From a virus, in IMG/VR virus record IMGVR_UViG_3300027741_000022, positions 123,645-187,644 of that record: 64,000 nucleotides of DNA. One strand, given 5' to 3'. The notes beneath the pieces are model-generated. The model was not told the DNA's origin and did not search any database. It saw only the letters and a list, made by a program, of their open reading frames with translations. Both the position numbers and the translations under genes were made by a program. This document shows positions 37,138 through 46,621 of the stretch, in pieces (within the stretch, counting starts at the first letter, position 1; every line of letters starts with the position of its first letter).

Positions 37138-39630
37138 CTATTCAGCAGACTCAGGAATATTCAAAATAATTGGCTGCCTATCGGAGTGCTTTCGATTTTC
37201 ACACTTACATAGTAATTCAGGATTTATTATCTGCGATCTTGCTGAACTTGTGGCTGAGCTAATAAAAATTGGGTTGCCTTCACTTGCTCCTGTGGTTCTT
37301 TCTTCCCAGCCAAAATCAACTAACTGCTTAATTGAAAGCAGAGATATAACACGCCTAGCACTAGGCGTAACATTCATTGGATAAGTGCTAACCATCAACT
37401 CATCAGTTAATCCTGGATAAGTGATTATTGAAGGGGCGGAATCACTTCTAAAATTATTCTCCCAATGGGATGAAATTGATCCTGAGCTACCTTCGTTTTC
37501 AACCGGGTATTTAGTTCTTGAAACAGGTACTCCTGATGGCCCAAGAACAGTAATTGAATTATATGCAGCTTGTGCGTTTGTATACACAGCTCCATTTAAG
37601 AAGCTATTGACTGGTGGAGTTCCGCCATAGTATGAATCCCAATATTGACCTATTCCTAATGTATGCCCTAATTCATGTGTAAGTGCAGTTACCCATTGAT
37701 CGGCAGGAGCGTTCTCATACCTAAGGTTGAGTCTTAATTGCATACTTATAGTCGTTTGTCTATTTTTGCCCCCTGATGTATAACCTGCCCATCCAATAGG
37801 ACGAGAATCTGCAATTGTGGTCGAAGTGTTGTCTCTAAACGTCTTAAAGAATGGTATTGTTTGTCCATAAAATCTATCTGTTGGATCGTTTACTAAATAT
37901 GTGCCTGGTTCCAATCTGACGCCCACCCATGGCTCTTGATAATTTGATGCGACTAAACTTGCTATTTGAGATTTGACCAAAGCGTTATATTTAATATACT
38001 TATACCATCTATCTGCTGCGGCATCGAGGCAGTGCCTATAGCTTACTCCATTTGGTGAAACCCCCTCTAAATTAACAGCATCTCTCCAAGAAGATTTATC
38101 GAACAGTTTATTTGATGTTGTTACAGTTACATCTCCCGTTTGAATTGAATTTGATGGTCCAGCACCTGCCTCATTAACAGCTCGTATTGAAAGTGATGTT
38201 GAAACATCACCTAATCCTATCACAACAAGTGTGTTTGGGCTTGTTAGTTTAACTTCACTGAGAGTGAACGGAACTCTTGCTGGAAAGGGGCCAAAATTTT
38301 CAATTGCTTCGACAATATAACTGCTTATTGTTCCTCCTCCGTTATCTGTGGGCGGAGTAAAAGTCAGAGTTACTTCAATATCGTTGATAACAGTCGCAAC
38401 TAAATTAGTAGGAGCGTTCGGTAGAACTACTCCAGGCATTACAGGTTGTGATGCTGGAGAAAATTGATTGCTTCGACCTCTAGAATTTACAGCAGCTATT
38501 CTAAAGACATAGGAAACTCCGTTTGTTAATCCTGTGTTTTCATACGTTGTGCCAGAGCCAGTGTTTATGCTTACATATGCTGTGTCAGCTTGTGAGCTTA
38601 TTTTCCTTTGAATAACATAACCGGTTATTGCAGATCCACCATTGTATGGTGCTGTCCAACTTAATGTTACTTTGCCAAATCCTTTTGTAGCCGTAGGTGC
38701 TGAGGCAGTGGAGGGAGCTACAGAAGGAGTTAATGAACTTGAATTAGCCGAATAATTACCTCTGCCCTTAGAGTTTACAGCCGCCACTCTGAAAACATAT
38801 GAATCACCCAATACCAAAGCTGGATATGAAATTGGGTTTATAGCTGCTGTTGTTACATTGCCCAAGGAAACTAAATCAGTAAAACTTGTGTCTAAACCTG
38901 ATGCTAGTTTTCCTTGGATAACATAATTGGTTATGACAGAACCATTATTTGTTGGTATAGTCCAACTTAAATTTATGAGGCAAGTGTTGGTAAGAGAGTT
39001 AAAAGTAGTGTTTGCCACCGAAATATTTGGTGCACTTGGAGAAGTTGATGGAACTACAACCGCAGAATCAGCGGACCAAACACTTGCTCCTTTTACATTT
39101 ATTGCGGCTACACTATAAACATAGGGAGTTCCATTTGTCAATCCTGTGTTTGTATATGAAGTTGCAGTAGAAACTCCGTCTACTAAACTTGTATAAGTTG
39201 CTTGTCCATTTACCTTTCTTCTAATAGCATAGTCGGTTATTGCAGCACCATTATTTGCTGGTATATTCCAACTTATTGTTACTTGACCATTACCTGAACT
39301 GCAAGTTGGAGCAGCTGGTGCCACTGGAGTAGTAGATGGGGTTACTGCTGCAGAATTAGCTGTATATGCGCCTACGCCAGATGCATTTTTAGCTGCTACT
39401 TTAAAAACATAACTATTACCATTTGTACAAGCTACAGTCGCACCTACAGTTGCTTTGACTGGGTGTGAAACTGCCGTAAAACTAGTGTCTGGCTGACTGG
39501 CTAATTTTATTTGTATAACGTAATCAGTAATAGGAGAGCCACCGTTATTGGTTGGTGCCGCCCAATTTAAAAATACCGATCCGTTTTGTGACAAAACTGT
39601 TAAACCTGTTGGTGCTGCTGGTGCTGGCAT
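37138..39630 (-). CDS. Five FN3 domains fused to a leishmanolysin-like metallopeptidase
   Basis: 830 residues. Residues 3-505 are five fibronectin type III domains (each starting with a Pro/Ala-rich APTxL and containing YVIQxK, ExxGLTNGxxYVFRVAAxN and VTPS). Residues 506-790 form an M8-like zinc peptidase: ALTHELGHTLGIG (HExxH at 652-656), SSHWENNF with the probable third ligand His722, and DELM as Met-turn. Spacing of 66 residues between ligands fits leishmanolysin rather than classical metzincins. TATAAATA at 39643-39650 (minus) is T4-late-like. Likely a virion or secreted adhesin/protease that processes host surface; no signal peptide seen. Confidence 0.85.
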   Translation of the reverse strand: MPAPAAPTGLTVLSQNGSVFLNWAAPTNNGGSPITDYVIQIKLASQPDTSFTAVSHPVKATVGATVACTNGNSYVFKVAAKNASGVGAYTANSAAVTPSTTPVAPAAPTCSSGNGQVTISWNIPANNGAAITDYAIRRKVNGQATYTSLVDGVSTATSYTNTGLTNGTPYVYSVAAINVKGASVWSADSAVVVPSTSPSAPNISVANTTFNSLTNTCLINLSWTIPTNNGSVITNYVIQGKLASGLDTSFTDLVSLGNVTTAAINPISYPALVLGDSYVFRVAAVNSKGRGNYSANSSSLTPSVAPSTASAPTATKGFGKVTLSWTAPYNGGSAITGYVIQRKISSQADTAYVSINTGSGTTYENTGLTNGVSYVFRIAAVNSRGRSNQFSPASQPVMPGVVLPNAPTNLVATVINDIEVTLTFTPPTDNGGGTISSYIVEAIENFGPFPARVPFTLSEVKLTSPNTLVVIGLGDVSTSLSIRAVNEAGAGPSNSIQTGDVTVTTSNKLFDKSSWRDAVNLEGVSPNGVSYRHCLDAAADRWYKYIKYNALVKSQIASLVASNYQEPWVGVRLEPGTYLVNDPTDRFYGQTIPFFKTFRDNTSTTIADSRPIGWAGYTSGGKNRQTTISMQLRLNLRYENAPADQWVTALTHELGHTLGIGQYWDSYYGGTPPVNSFLNGAVYTNAQAAYNSITVLGPSGVPVSRTKYPVENEGSSGSISSHWENNFRSDSAPSIITYPGLTDELMVSTYPMNVTPSARRVISLLSIKQLVDFGWEERTTGASEGNPIFISSATSSARSQIINPELLCKCENRKHSDRQPIILNIPESAE

Positions 39631-39642
39631 AATTTATCTTTC

Positions 39643-39650
39643 TATTTATA
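39643..39650 (-). promoter_or_regulatory. T4-late-like TATAAATA box
   Basis: TATAAATA on the minus strand, 12 bases before ATG 39630, with GAAAGATAAATT between. Matches the T4 late promoter consensus exactly. Confidence 0.6.
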
Positions 39651-39663
39651 AAGTGTTAAGTGT

Positions 39664-42051
39664 CTATTCTGCTGTGCCGCCTGAAGTTGTATTGTCTGAA
39701 GTTGATTCAACATCTACGGTTAAACCAACTGTTCCTATTTGCTGTGGGATAATTTTATTTTTAATCTTATCAAATCCACACTTGTGAACATCGCCTATTT
39801 CTGGAGCTAGCGCAGATGAGTTTAATTTCAAAGTTGGATTACCCTCACTTGCCCCTGGATTTATTTCCTGCCAACCAAAATCTACTAATGTTTTAATTGT
39901 TAATTGTGATATAACAAAAGTAACATTTGGACGAAAATATCCAACCATTATTTCATTTCTAAAACCTGGATATGTTAACCCCAGTGATCCAGGAGCAGTA
40001 GCTGGTCTAAAGCTATCATCCCAATGACCTGAAGCAGTGCCGGCTCCACCTGTATTTTCAAGAGGAATTCTTGATCTGTTTAGACGGGTTATTGAATTAT
40101 AAGCAGCTTGGGCGCCTGCATAAGTATTGCCACTTAAGAAAAATTGAAAAGGAGGAGTGGCGCCTGGAAAATAAACTTCCCAGTCCTGAAAACCTCCCCA
40201 ATAAATACCTATTCCAAGTGCATGACCTAGCTCGTGGGTTAATATATTTATCCAATCTTTTTCTGTATATGTGCCCCAAGCACGCCAAAAATCATTTACC
40301 TCAAGATAAAAAGTTATTGAATTGTATTCCTTGCCACCAAGAGCTTTATATCCAAGCATTTGAGAAGCAGCAAGTTCATTTGATTTTGAATCACTAAACA
40401 AAACAAATTCTGTTAACGCCAAACCATTCCAACCAGAATTTTCAGAAGCTATTGTTGCTCTTGCTGAGGCGCTGTATTTAATATATCTATCCCATCTATC
40501 TGCTGCTTTATTTAACCATGTTCTATATGGCTCTTCAAGAATATTATACCAAGAAGACTTATTGAACAATTTATTTGAAGGAGTGACGCTATTTGATTCG
40601 TTTGAATAAAGTCCGATGCCTGCCACATTTTTAGCAGCTAACATAAATGTATGAGGCTCGTCAGTTAATCCATAAACCAATGTTCCCAATTGATAGTTAC
40701 TATCTATTATGTCCCATTCACCATCAGTGCTTGTCATAACAACATATCCAGTTATTGGAGCACTGCTATATGGTGGTGTGAAAGCCAAACGAACGCTTGA
40801 ATTTCCAACTAAAGATACGCTTAAATTTGTTGGTGCTGCTGGCACATCTATTCTTGGTATTATATAATCTGTCCAAGCACTAAAAGGACCAGCTCCTGCT
40901 GCATTATTTGCACGTATTTTAAATCTATACGAAGCTCCGTTTATCAGATGATCTAATACACGACTTGTGTTGGCTCCTTTTCTCCTTCTTATTGGCTGAG
41001 GAAATGATGTTTGTCCTTTCCAAATCCATTGAACTTCAATATCATAAAAGGTTATTGGGGCTCCACCGTTTGATGGTGCTTGCCAATTTAAAGTTATTTG
41101 TCCATTACCCGGTATTCCAGCTGGGGGATTGATTGCGCCTGGAACTGAACGTGGTGTTACTGGTTTTGATTTAGGACCATATGCACCTGTCCCCATAACA
41201 GTTTTTGCTGCAACTCTAAACACATAAGCCGTTCCATTTGTTAATCCTGTAATGTTTGCTACTTTACGGCTACCATCTGGTACTCCCTTGCCTTCATAAA
41301 CAACAGCAAAACTTGTGTCTGGATCTGTTGCTAATTTACTTTGAACCAAATAGACAGTATTTACAGGATTAGTTCCTCCGCTATATTGTGGCATCCAACT
41401 TAAATGAACATAACCGTTATGTGGTATTGTTAATAAAAATGCCGGGGCTCCTGGCAATGATGCTGGAATACAACCCAAAGAACTATTTGACCAAGGACTT
41501 TGCCCAGATGCATTTACTGCAGCTATTCTAAAATAATAAGTAAATCCGTTTCTAAGATTTAATGCTGTGTATGTTGTGGCAGCAGAAACGCTATCCGGTT
41601 TAGTTGACCAACTATTGGGATTCATTGCAGTAGATTGAATTATGTAATCAGTAATTGCAGATCCACCATCTGCTGGTGCTGTCCAATTTACAATTATTTG
41701 ATTATCACCCGCTATACATGTTGGAGTTGGTGGCTTACTTGGAATTGCTGATGGGGTTATTACCGAAGATATCGAAGAATATTCCCCGGTGCCAAATTCA
41801 TTCCTAGCGGCTACTCTAAAAACATAACCAACACCATTCACGCCATCAATTGTTGCTCCCGGAGCAGATGGTGAATCACTTTTACTTATGGGTTCAACAA
41901 CAGTAAAATTTTCATCTGGTTCATCTGCTAATTTTCTTTGAATAACATAATCAACAATATCAGAATCACTTGAAGGAACGGTCCAATTTAAATATACTGA
42001 TCTATCCTTGGACACTAGTCCTAAAATTGTTGGGGCTGCTGGCGTTGGCAT
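39664..42051 (-). CDS. Second FN3 x5 leishmanolysin-like metallopeptidase
   Basis: 795 residues, paralogue of the neighbouring gene with the same plan: five FN3 domains (about 3-490), then KLFNKSSW and an M8-like domain with ILTHELGHALGIG (606-610), SGHWDDSF (His676) and NEIM. The 66-residue ligand spacing is conserved. The C-terminal tail differs (KCGFDKIKNKIIPQQIG). The FN3 parts have diverged far more than the peptidase core, suggesting distinct targets. AGGAATT precedes ATG. Confidence 0.85.
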   Translation of the reverse strand: MPTPAAPTILGLVSKDRSVYLNWTVPSSDSDIVDYVIQRKLADEPDENFTVVEPISKSDSPSAPGATIDGVNGVGYVFRVAARNEFGTGEYSSISSVITPSAIPSKPPTPTCIAGDNQIIVNWTAPADGGSAITDYIIQSTAMNPNSWSTKPDSVSAATTYTALNLRNGFTYYFRIAAVNASGQSPWSNSSLGCIPASLPGAPAFLLTIPHNGYVHLSWMPQYSGGTNPVNTVYLVQSKLATDPDTSFAVVYEGKGVPDGSRKVANITGLTNGTAYVFRVAAKTVMGTGAYGPKSKPVTPRSVPGAINPPAGIPGNGQITLNWQAPSNGGAPITFYDIEVQWIWKGQTSFPQPIRRRKGANTSRVLDHLINGASYRFKIRANNAAGAGPFSAWTDYIIPRIDVPAAPTNLSVSLVGNSSVRLAFTPPYSSAPITGYVVMTSTDGEWDIIDSNYQLGTLVYGLTDEPHTFMLAAKNVAGIGLYSNESNSVTPSNKLFNKSSWYNILEEPYRTWLNKAADRWDRYIKYSASARATIASENSGWNGLALTEFVLFSDSKSNELAASQMLGYKALGGKEYNSITFYLEVNDFWRAWGTYTEKDWINILTHELGHALGIGIYWGGFQDWEVYFPGATPPFQFFLSGNTYAGAQAAYNSITRLNRSRIPLENTGGAGTASGHWDDSFRPATAPGSLGLTYPGFRNEIMVGYFRPNVTFVISQLTIKTLVDFGWQEINPGASEGNPTLKLNSSALAPEIGDVHKCGFDKIKNKIIPQQIGTVGLTVDVESTSDNTTSGGTAE

Positions 42052-42099
42052 AATTCCTTTCCCTAAGTTGTACCAATATATATTCTTTAAATATAAAAA

Positions 42100-42960
42100 A
42101 TGTTAAGCATAATCATACCTTTTAAAAACGATGACATAACTAGGCTGGAGAACTTATTGAGCCTAATTTCCTATGTAGAAAGATTTTGGACTTATGAGAA
42201 AATTATAGTTGTGGAGATGGATGAAAAACCCACAATATCTAACTTACTATCTGATAATATTGTTTATTTATTTGCAAAAGAAAAGAAAAACGAAATATGG
42301 AGCAGAAGCAAACGAATAAATTTTGCTTTGCCAATAATAAAAAGCCAGATTTTAATGATGTTGGACGCAGACGTGATAGTAGACTTCAACACAATAAAGC
42401 ATATTTGTGAAAAAATAAAGAATAAAGAATTAGATGCAGCAACACCATTCAATAAAGTGTTTCATATGGAAAGAAACATTTTATTGGATGCAATGCAGCA
42501 AAAAGAAATTAATCCAAACGAATTTGCAGAAAAAAACAAGCAACACACACTCAGAGAATTTGTTTCAAATGGAGGTTGTTTTATTTCAGACACTGCAACC
42601 TTTAAACATTTGAGAGGAATGAGCGAATTATTTTATGGATGGGGACTTGAAGACGATGAACTGATATACAGATATATGAAGTTGGGAAAAAAATACGGAA
42701 GGGTTGAAAATATTTGTGCTTTACACATAGAACACAAAAGAACAAATAACGCTATTCCAAACAAAGAGTGTTTCGCAGGAAATATAATCGAAAGACACAG
42801 AATAAAAACTTGGAGTAAAGAAAAGATACAAGAATACTACGGAATAACAGAAGACATTGGCTCTTATTCCATGCTCAATAAGCCGGCAGATCCTGACGAA
42901 GAAGAAAAAATAATAATACAAAATGAAAAGAAATTATATGGAAGGTTTTTTGAAGAATAA
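42100..42960 (+). CDS. Glycosyltransferase (GT2/GT7-C type)
   Basis: 286 residues. SIIIPFKN at the start and LMMLDADVIVDF (DxD at 89-91) are the nucleotide-sugar core of a GT-A fold. SNGGCFISDTATFKHLRGM then FYGWGLEDDELIYRYMKLG match the galactosyltransferase C-terminal (Glyco_transf_7C) pattern. It would transfer a sugar from a nucleotide donor, perhaps onto virion proteins or host glycans. AAATATAAAAA is directly upstream of ATG with no Shine-Dalgarno. Confidence 0.8.
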   Translation: MLSIIIPFKNDDITRLENLLSLISYVERFWTYEKIIVVEMDEKPTISNLLSDNIVYLFAKEKKNEIWSRSKRINFALPIIKSQILMMLDADVIVDFNTIKHICEKIKNKELDAATPFNKVFHMERNILLDAMQQKEINPNEFAEKNKQHTLREFVSNGGCFISDTATFKHLRGMSELFYGWGLEDDELIYRYMKLGKKYGRVENICALHIEHKRTNNAIPNKECFAGNIIERHRIKTWSKEKIQEYYGITEDIGSYSMLNKPADPDEEEKIIIQNEKKLYGRFFEE

Positions 42961-42971
42961 TATATAACAAT

Positions 42972-43046
42972 ATGATATACAGACTAATGAAAATAATAAT
43001 ATTGTTAACAATAGCCGCAGTATTATTTGGTTCTATTTTTAGATAA
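42972..43046 (+). CDS. Possible tiny membrane peptide
   Basis: 24 residues, hydrophobic (MIYRLMKIIILLTIAAVLFG then SIFR), one membrane helix. TATATAACAAT precedes the ATG. Very short, so real translation is uncertain. Confidence 0.3.
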   Translation: MIYRLMKIIILLTIAAVLFGSIFR

Positions 43047-43064
43047 TTTTCGATATATAAAGTT

Positions 43065-44756
43065 ATGATATTTAAAGAGTGGCTGCTGCTAAACGAAAAC
43101 ATAGAAGCCAATATTGATGATTGGCTGGAGGCTATTGTGAAGTATGCAAAGCCTAATGAAAGAGATATGTTATACCATCTTGGTATTTCTCCTGACACTC
43201 CAGAACAATCTCAATCCACGCCGGGTCGTTGGGCTCTTGGCGACATTGTTTATGAGTTCAACAATAGATTAAGTGGATGGAAACATATCATAATAAAAGT
43301 TTTGGGTGAAAAACAACTTGAAAATCTCAATTGGCTGAGTTTTAGCATAGGATACTTAGTAGCTAAAACTTTTCACGAAGAAGATTTAGAGCTAGCAATA
43401 GATGTTACAAAAAGAAGAATAGACAACAGAGAATTACCAAAAAATGAAATTGGACAAAAAGGTTGGATGACAATTGGTAGAGAAGCACAAAGATATGTTA
43501 CTGAATATTTAAGGGCTCAACAAGAACTAAGCAACAGACAAAAACTAAAACTAAAAAAGTCTGGTGATACTCTTGAAGAAGATGAAAATCTAATAAGGTT
43601 AATGGCGGACGAAAACAATCTTAAGCTTTATTATTTGCCTAAGGTAATTAATTTATCAAACGATACTGAGCAAAATTATAATCAGTTAGAAACAAATAAA
43701 ACACAAATAGAAGGTAGAAAAAGAATTCTTTGCAAGTATGGAAAAGGCACAGATTGGTGTACGGCAAATCCAAGCGGAGAATACGATCGATATTACGCAA
43801 GCAATGATATTTATGTTGTTCACGAAAATGATGTTCCAAAATATCAATTTACATCATGTTTAACAGGTGGTAGTCCTCAGTTCATGGATGTTAAAGATAA
43901 CTACGTAAAAGACATAGAGCTTAAAGTAAAAGAATTACTTGAAAAGTATTCTCTAAAAGAAACGCAGTGTTATGACTTTAAAATAATATTTCCAGACATA
44001 GAAAGTTACAAGAAAAATAAAGATCGTAGAGTCAGTGCAAAAAATATAAAAGATTTAATAGCAACTGATGAGTTCAAAAAGCTGCCACCACAAGAAGCTA
44101 AAGAGTTTATTCAAGAAATAGACATAGAGAATATGACAGCTAAAGATACAATGGATTTGATTAAAAGTTTACCAGATAGGGGAGCGGATTATTTTGATGA
44201 TAAAACAATAAATGATTTGATTCTAAGATTTCAATATGGTTATTATGATGAGCTAAATGAAAAACTCAGTGGCGATAGGCTTCAAAAATTCTTGAATAAC
44301 TATAAAAATAATAATTATGATTACCCCAAAGATAGTGAAGATTATATCCAAGGATCACAAGACTCAAGAAAGAAAACAATAAGACAAATCTTGTCTAATG
44401 CTCACAACACTTCTAACTCACTTAGAATATTAAAATTCTTGACTAAAAAGATAAATTTTGGAAGCCAAGAATCATATACAGTTTTTGATACCATAATAGG
44501 GATGATTACTAAGTCTTATAGAGAAGGCATGATTGATAAAAAAGACGTAGTAATTTATTTGTTTAGCGATTTGGCAAGAGATTTGGGCAAAAAAAATATT
44601 AATCAAATAGATTTAAACAGACTTCAGCAAAGAATGAATATAGAGCTAATACCTGAAGATGGTAAATACAGAATAACTATGCCCGAAGAAGATTATAATT
44701 CAGCAAGATATCTAATGGCTCTTTTCCTTAAAAACCACAGCGATAAAATAATATGA
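43065..44756 (+). CDS. CTS-leader protein with WCTA motif
   Basis: 563 residues. N-terminus MIFKEWLLLNEN resembles T4 capsid-targeting leaders, with L-N-E as possible cleavage site. Residues 90-200 hold LELAIDVTK, ELPKNEIGQKGW, SNRQKLKLKKSG. The core RILCKYGKGTDWCTANPSGE (221-239), DIYVVHENDVPKYQF and QFMDVKDN is shared with 50669 and 53552. These Cys motifs recall PcfJ-like domains. C-terminal 250 residues are unique. TATATAAA lies four bases before ATG. Proposed virion-packaged protein; activity unknown. Confidence 0.75.
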   Translation: MIFKEWLLLNENIEANIDDWLEAIVKYAKPNERDMLYHLGISPDTPEQSQSTPGRWALGDIVYEFNNRLSGWKHIIIKVLGEKQLENLNWLSFSIGYLVAKTFHEEDLELAIDVTKRRIDNRELPKNEIGQKGWMTIGREAQRYVTEYLRAQQELSNRQKLKLKKSGDTLEEDENLIRLMADENNLKLYYLPKVINLSNDTEQNYNQLETNKTQIEGRKRILCKYGKGTDWCTANPSGEYDRYYASNDIYVVHENDVPKYQFTSCLTGGSPQFMDVKDNYVKDIELKVKELLEKYSLKETQCYDFKIIFPDIESYKKNKDRRVSAKNIKDLIATDEFKKLPPQEAKEFIQEIDIENMTAKDTMDLIKSLPDRGADYFDDKTINDLILRFQYGYYDELNEKLSGDRLQKFLNNYKNNNYDYPKDSEDYIQGSQDSRKKTIRQILSNAHNTSNSLRILKFLTKKINFGSQESYTVFDTIIGMITKSYREGMIDKKDVVIYLFSDLARDLGKKNINQIDLNRLQQRMNIELIPEDGKYRITMPEEDYNSARYLMALFLKNHSDKII

Positions 44757-44920
44757 ATGAACCAAGAAAAAACATGAAAAGCAGATGGAGCATAAAATAC
44801 AAAAAAAGTATAAACTGCAACCATCCCAAGGGTTTCAGCCAAAAGAATTATTGCAAACGCCAATCTAGAGGCGGGAAGTATATGGAAGGCTTTAAAGAGT
44901 GGCTGAATAAACTATATTAA
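44753..44920 (+). CDS. Small basic phage-type protein (PKGFSQKNYCKRQ)
   Basis: 55 residues: INCNHPKGFSQKNYCKRQSRGG then EGFKEWLNKLY. The C-x3-PKGFSQKxYCxRQxRGG pattern is common in small phage proteins. Two Cys and one His may bind zinc. ATGA overlap with the long gene upstream. Confidence 0.7.
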   Translation: MNEPRKNMKSRWSIKYKKSINCNHPKGFSQKNYCKRQSRGGKYMEGFKEWLNKLY

Positions 44921-44924
44921 AAGT

Positions 44925-45101
44925 ATGCTAGCACCAATAATAGTCATACTTTCCATATCACAGCCTTTAACTGCTACTACAAAACCAAAAGAACCATATA
45001 CAGTCAGATATAATACTTTATCCCAAGAACAGCTCATCAAAGAACAAAATGAAAAAATATTAAAAATGATGTTTAAACAGATGATAAAAGAAAATCAGTG
45101 A
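44925..45101 (+). CDS. Small exported or membrane protein
   Basis: 58 residues: MLAPIIVILSISQPLTAT is a signal peptide or anchor, then PKEPYTVRYNTLSQEQLIKEQNEKILKMMF, a helical tail. Overlaps the convergent gene by seven bases. Confidence 0.55.
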   Translation: MLAPIIVILSISQPLTATTKPKEPYTVRYNTLSQEQLIKEQNEKILKMMFKQMIKENQ

Positions 45102-45478
45102 ATGGCAGCCAACTTTTTGTTTAATCTATAGACAGGCGTGCCGTCCAAACTAAACACAAATGATTCTTCGCCATTCATTGTTGAAAAGTCATGATGAACA
45201 TTATTTATCTCTTCACCAGTAGCATCATTGATTATGTTTATCAATTTTTTTTGGTGACAATCTATCAGGCTTTGTCGAATGTCTTTCACCATCCTGCAAC
45301 CAACATTGGTTGAAATAAGAAGTTTCTCAGCACCAGTTAATAGATTTTGAGATATAATCACTACTATGCTGTTGACTGAGTTGACGCGTATACTTTTTGG
45401 ACCCTTGCCAAAAATTTCTGAATAAAATCTGGAAAATTTTGAACTGATCTGACTTTCTGCTTCACCTTGAGTTTTCAT
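45095..45478 (-). CDS. DUF2294 / MpsC-like protein
   Basis: 127 residues. KTQGEAESQISSKFSRFYSEIFGKGPKSIRV, then VVIISQNLLTGAEKLL, VKDIRQSLIDCHQKKLINII and THDFS-like VHHDFSTMNGEESFVFSLD follow the DUF2294 (MpsC-like) pattern (G-E-A-x-x-I, GKGP, LTxAE, E-I-x-G-x-x-V, D-x-S-T). Bacterial members are linked by name to a sodium-dependent membrane-potential system, but function is poorly defined. A clear sigma70 promoter precedes it. Probably acquired from a host. Confidence 0.75.
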   Translation of the reverse strand: MKTQGEAESQISSKFSRFYSEIFGKGPKSIRVNSVNSIVVIISQNLLTGAEKLLISTNVGCRMVKDIRQSLIDCHQKKLINIINDATGEEINNVHHDFSTMNGEESFVFSLDGTPVYRLNKKLAAIH

Positions 45479-45541
45479 TGCAATACACCTGTTTTCTCCT
45501 CACTTCCTGTGAAACCTCTCCGCCAAACTTACGCAAAAGTA

Positions 45542-45571
45542 ATCTTACGCAACTGTCCACCCCCCTGTCAA
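45542..45571 (-). promoter_or_regulatory. Sigma70-like promoter for the DUF2294 gene
   Basis: Minus strand: TTGACA (45571-45566), 18-base spacer, TAAGAT (45547-45542). CTTACGCAA occurs twice on the + strand around 45526-45552, a possible operator. The reverse of the -35 region happens to contain GGTACGCT. Confidence 0.65.
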
Positions 45572-45611
45572 GGTACGCTATCCGAGGGTTGAAAATTTTT
45601 TGAGATTTTGT

Positions 45612-46013
45612 TCACTTTGGTGCTGGCGGGGTGAACTTCTTGGTGTGATAATTATATTCCCAAGGTCTCCATCTAATCTTTGTACTGACCACAGTTTTAA
45701 TTGGTTCGCCAGTTTTTACGTCTGTATATTTTGCTATAGCCCAGTAATACTCTTCTCCTTTAACAACATCCTCAAGAATCTGGAAGTCTTTTGGATAGCC
45801 TAATTCAGAATGTATTCTGTTTTTGCCCATCCATTTCACATAATTCTCTATTTGTTCATTATATTCAATCGGAAAAAAAATGTGATTTATTGATCTTCTT
45901 ATAACAACAGCCTTTTCTCCAACATATTCTGAATTGCATATGAATCCTATGGCAATACCGACGAATAAAAACAGCCAATGATAGAAAATAGATCGTATAA
46001 TAATCTTGTGCAT
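45612..46013 (-). CDS. Membrane-anchored periplasmic-type protein
   Basis: 133 residues. Residues 7-26 (RSIFYHWLFLFVGIAIGFIC) form one membrane helix or uncleaved signal. The remainder is soluble, with KGEEYYWAIAKYTDVKTGE and IRWRPWEYNYHTKKFTPP. No family recognised. AGGAGG precedes the ATG (minus). Confidence 0.65.
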   Translation of the reverse strand: MHKIIIRSIFYHWLFLFVGIAIGFICNSEYVGEKAVVIRRSINHIFFPIEYNEQIENYVKWMGKNRIHSELGYPKDFQILEDVVKGEEYYWAIAKYTDVKTGEPIKTVVSTKIRWRPWEYNYHTKKFTPPAPK

Positions 46014-46154
46014 AATAACCTCCTAATATAAGATAATTTTATGTAGGCTATTCACAGCAAGAATTTGGCTATTTTCTTAAATGGATATAGCCATATTTTT
46101 TCATGTGATCGTATCGACGAAACATATTGATAATGCTTAAAAATAAAAATGTTA

Positions 46155-46562
46155 TCATTTTGGCTTAAACTTTAAGATAACTGGGTTGTCGGGATCTATT
46201 TTTGTATAAACTGATTTGACTTCTTCGATATCGAAATAAATAGCGTCTTTGATTATCCAAGCAGGAATAGGAAACACAGGAAGGCTAGTTTTATTGTTTT
46301 TAATGCTAGGAAGATATAATTCATTTTCATTTACAAAAACTACTTTGCTGGGTAGATTATCGTTGCCAATATCCAACTCCCAATATACACCAGAATAGCT
46401 AAATCCACTAGAGAATGCAAAGCAACGTTCTATATCTTTTATTTCAAAACCATAAGATAAAAGCAAAAGCGCTGTATCAAAGTGAGTGTCTGGAATCAAA
46501 CAATCAAACTCCATACTTTCGCCTGATGAGCCCTCTTTAAAATATAAACTTTTAGTTTTCAT
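46155..46562 (-). CDS. Hypothetical protein
   Basis: 135 residues (MKTKSLYFKEGSSGESMEFDCLIPDTHFDTALLL, quoted in part). Beta-rich with VKSVYTKIDPDNPVILKFKPK at the end. Not recognised. Region 46014-46154 between genes has no feature I can support. Confidence 0.6.
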   Translation of the reverse strand: MKTKSLYFKEGSSGESMEFDCLIPDTHFDTALLLLSYGFEIKDIERCFAFSSGFSYSGVYWELDIGNDNLPSKVVFVNENELYLPSIKNNKTSLPVFPIPAWIIKDAIYFDIEEVKSVYTKIDPDNPVILKFKPK

Positions 46563-46621
46563 ATAAACTAATTATAACTGCAAAAATGCGTTCGATCAAC
46601 TGTAAATATTAGCTCAACTTC

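Noticed and set aside
45571-45580. A further GGTACGCT promoter copy (CAAGGTACGCT)
   Set aside because: It is the reverse side of the TTGACA promoter of the DUF2294 gene, lacks the upstream TTTCCTCC or CTGTTCG block, and no + strand gene follows.
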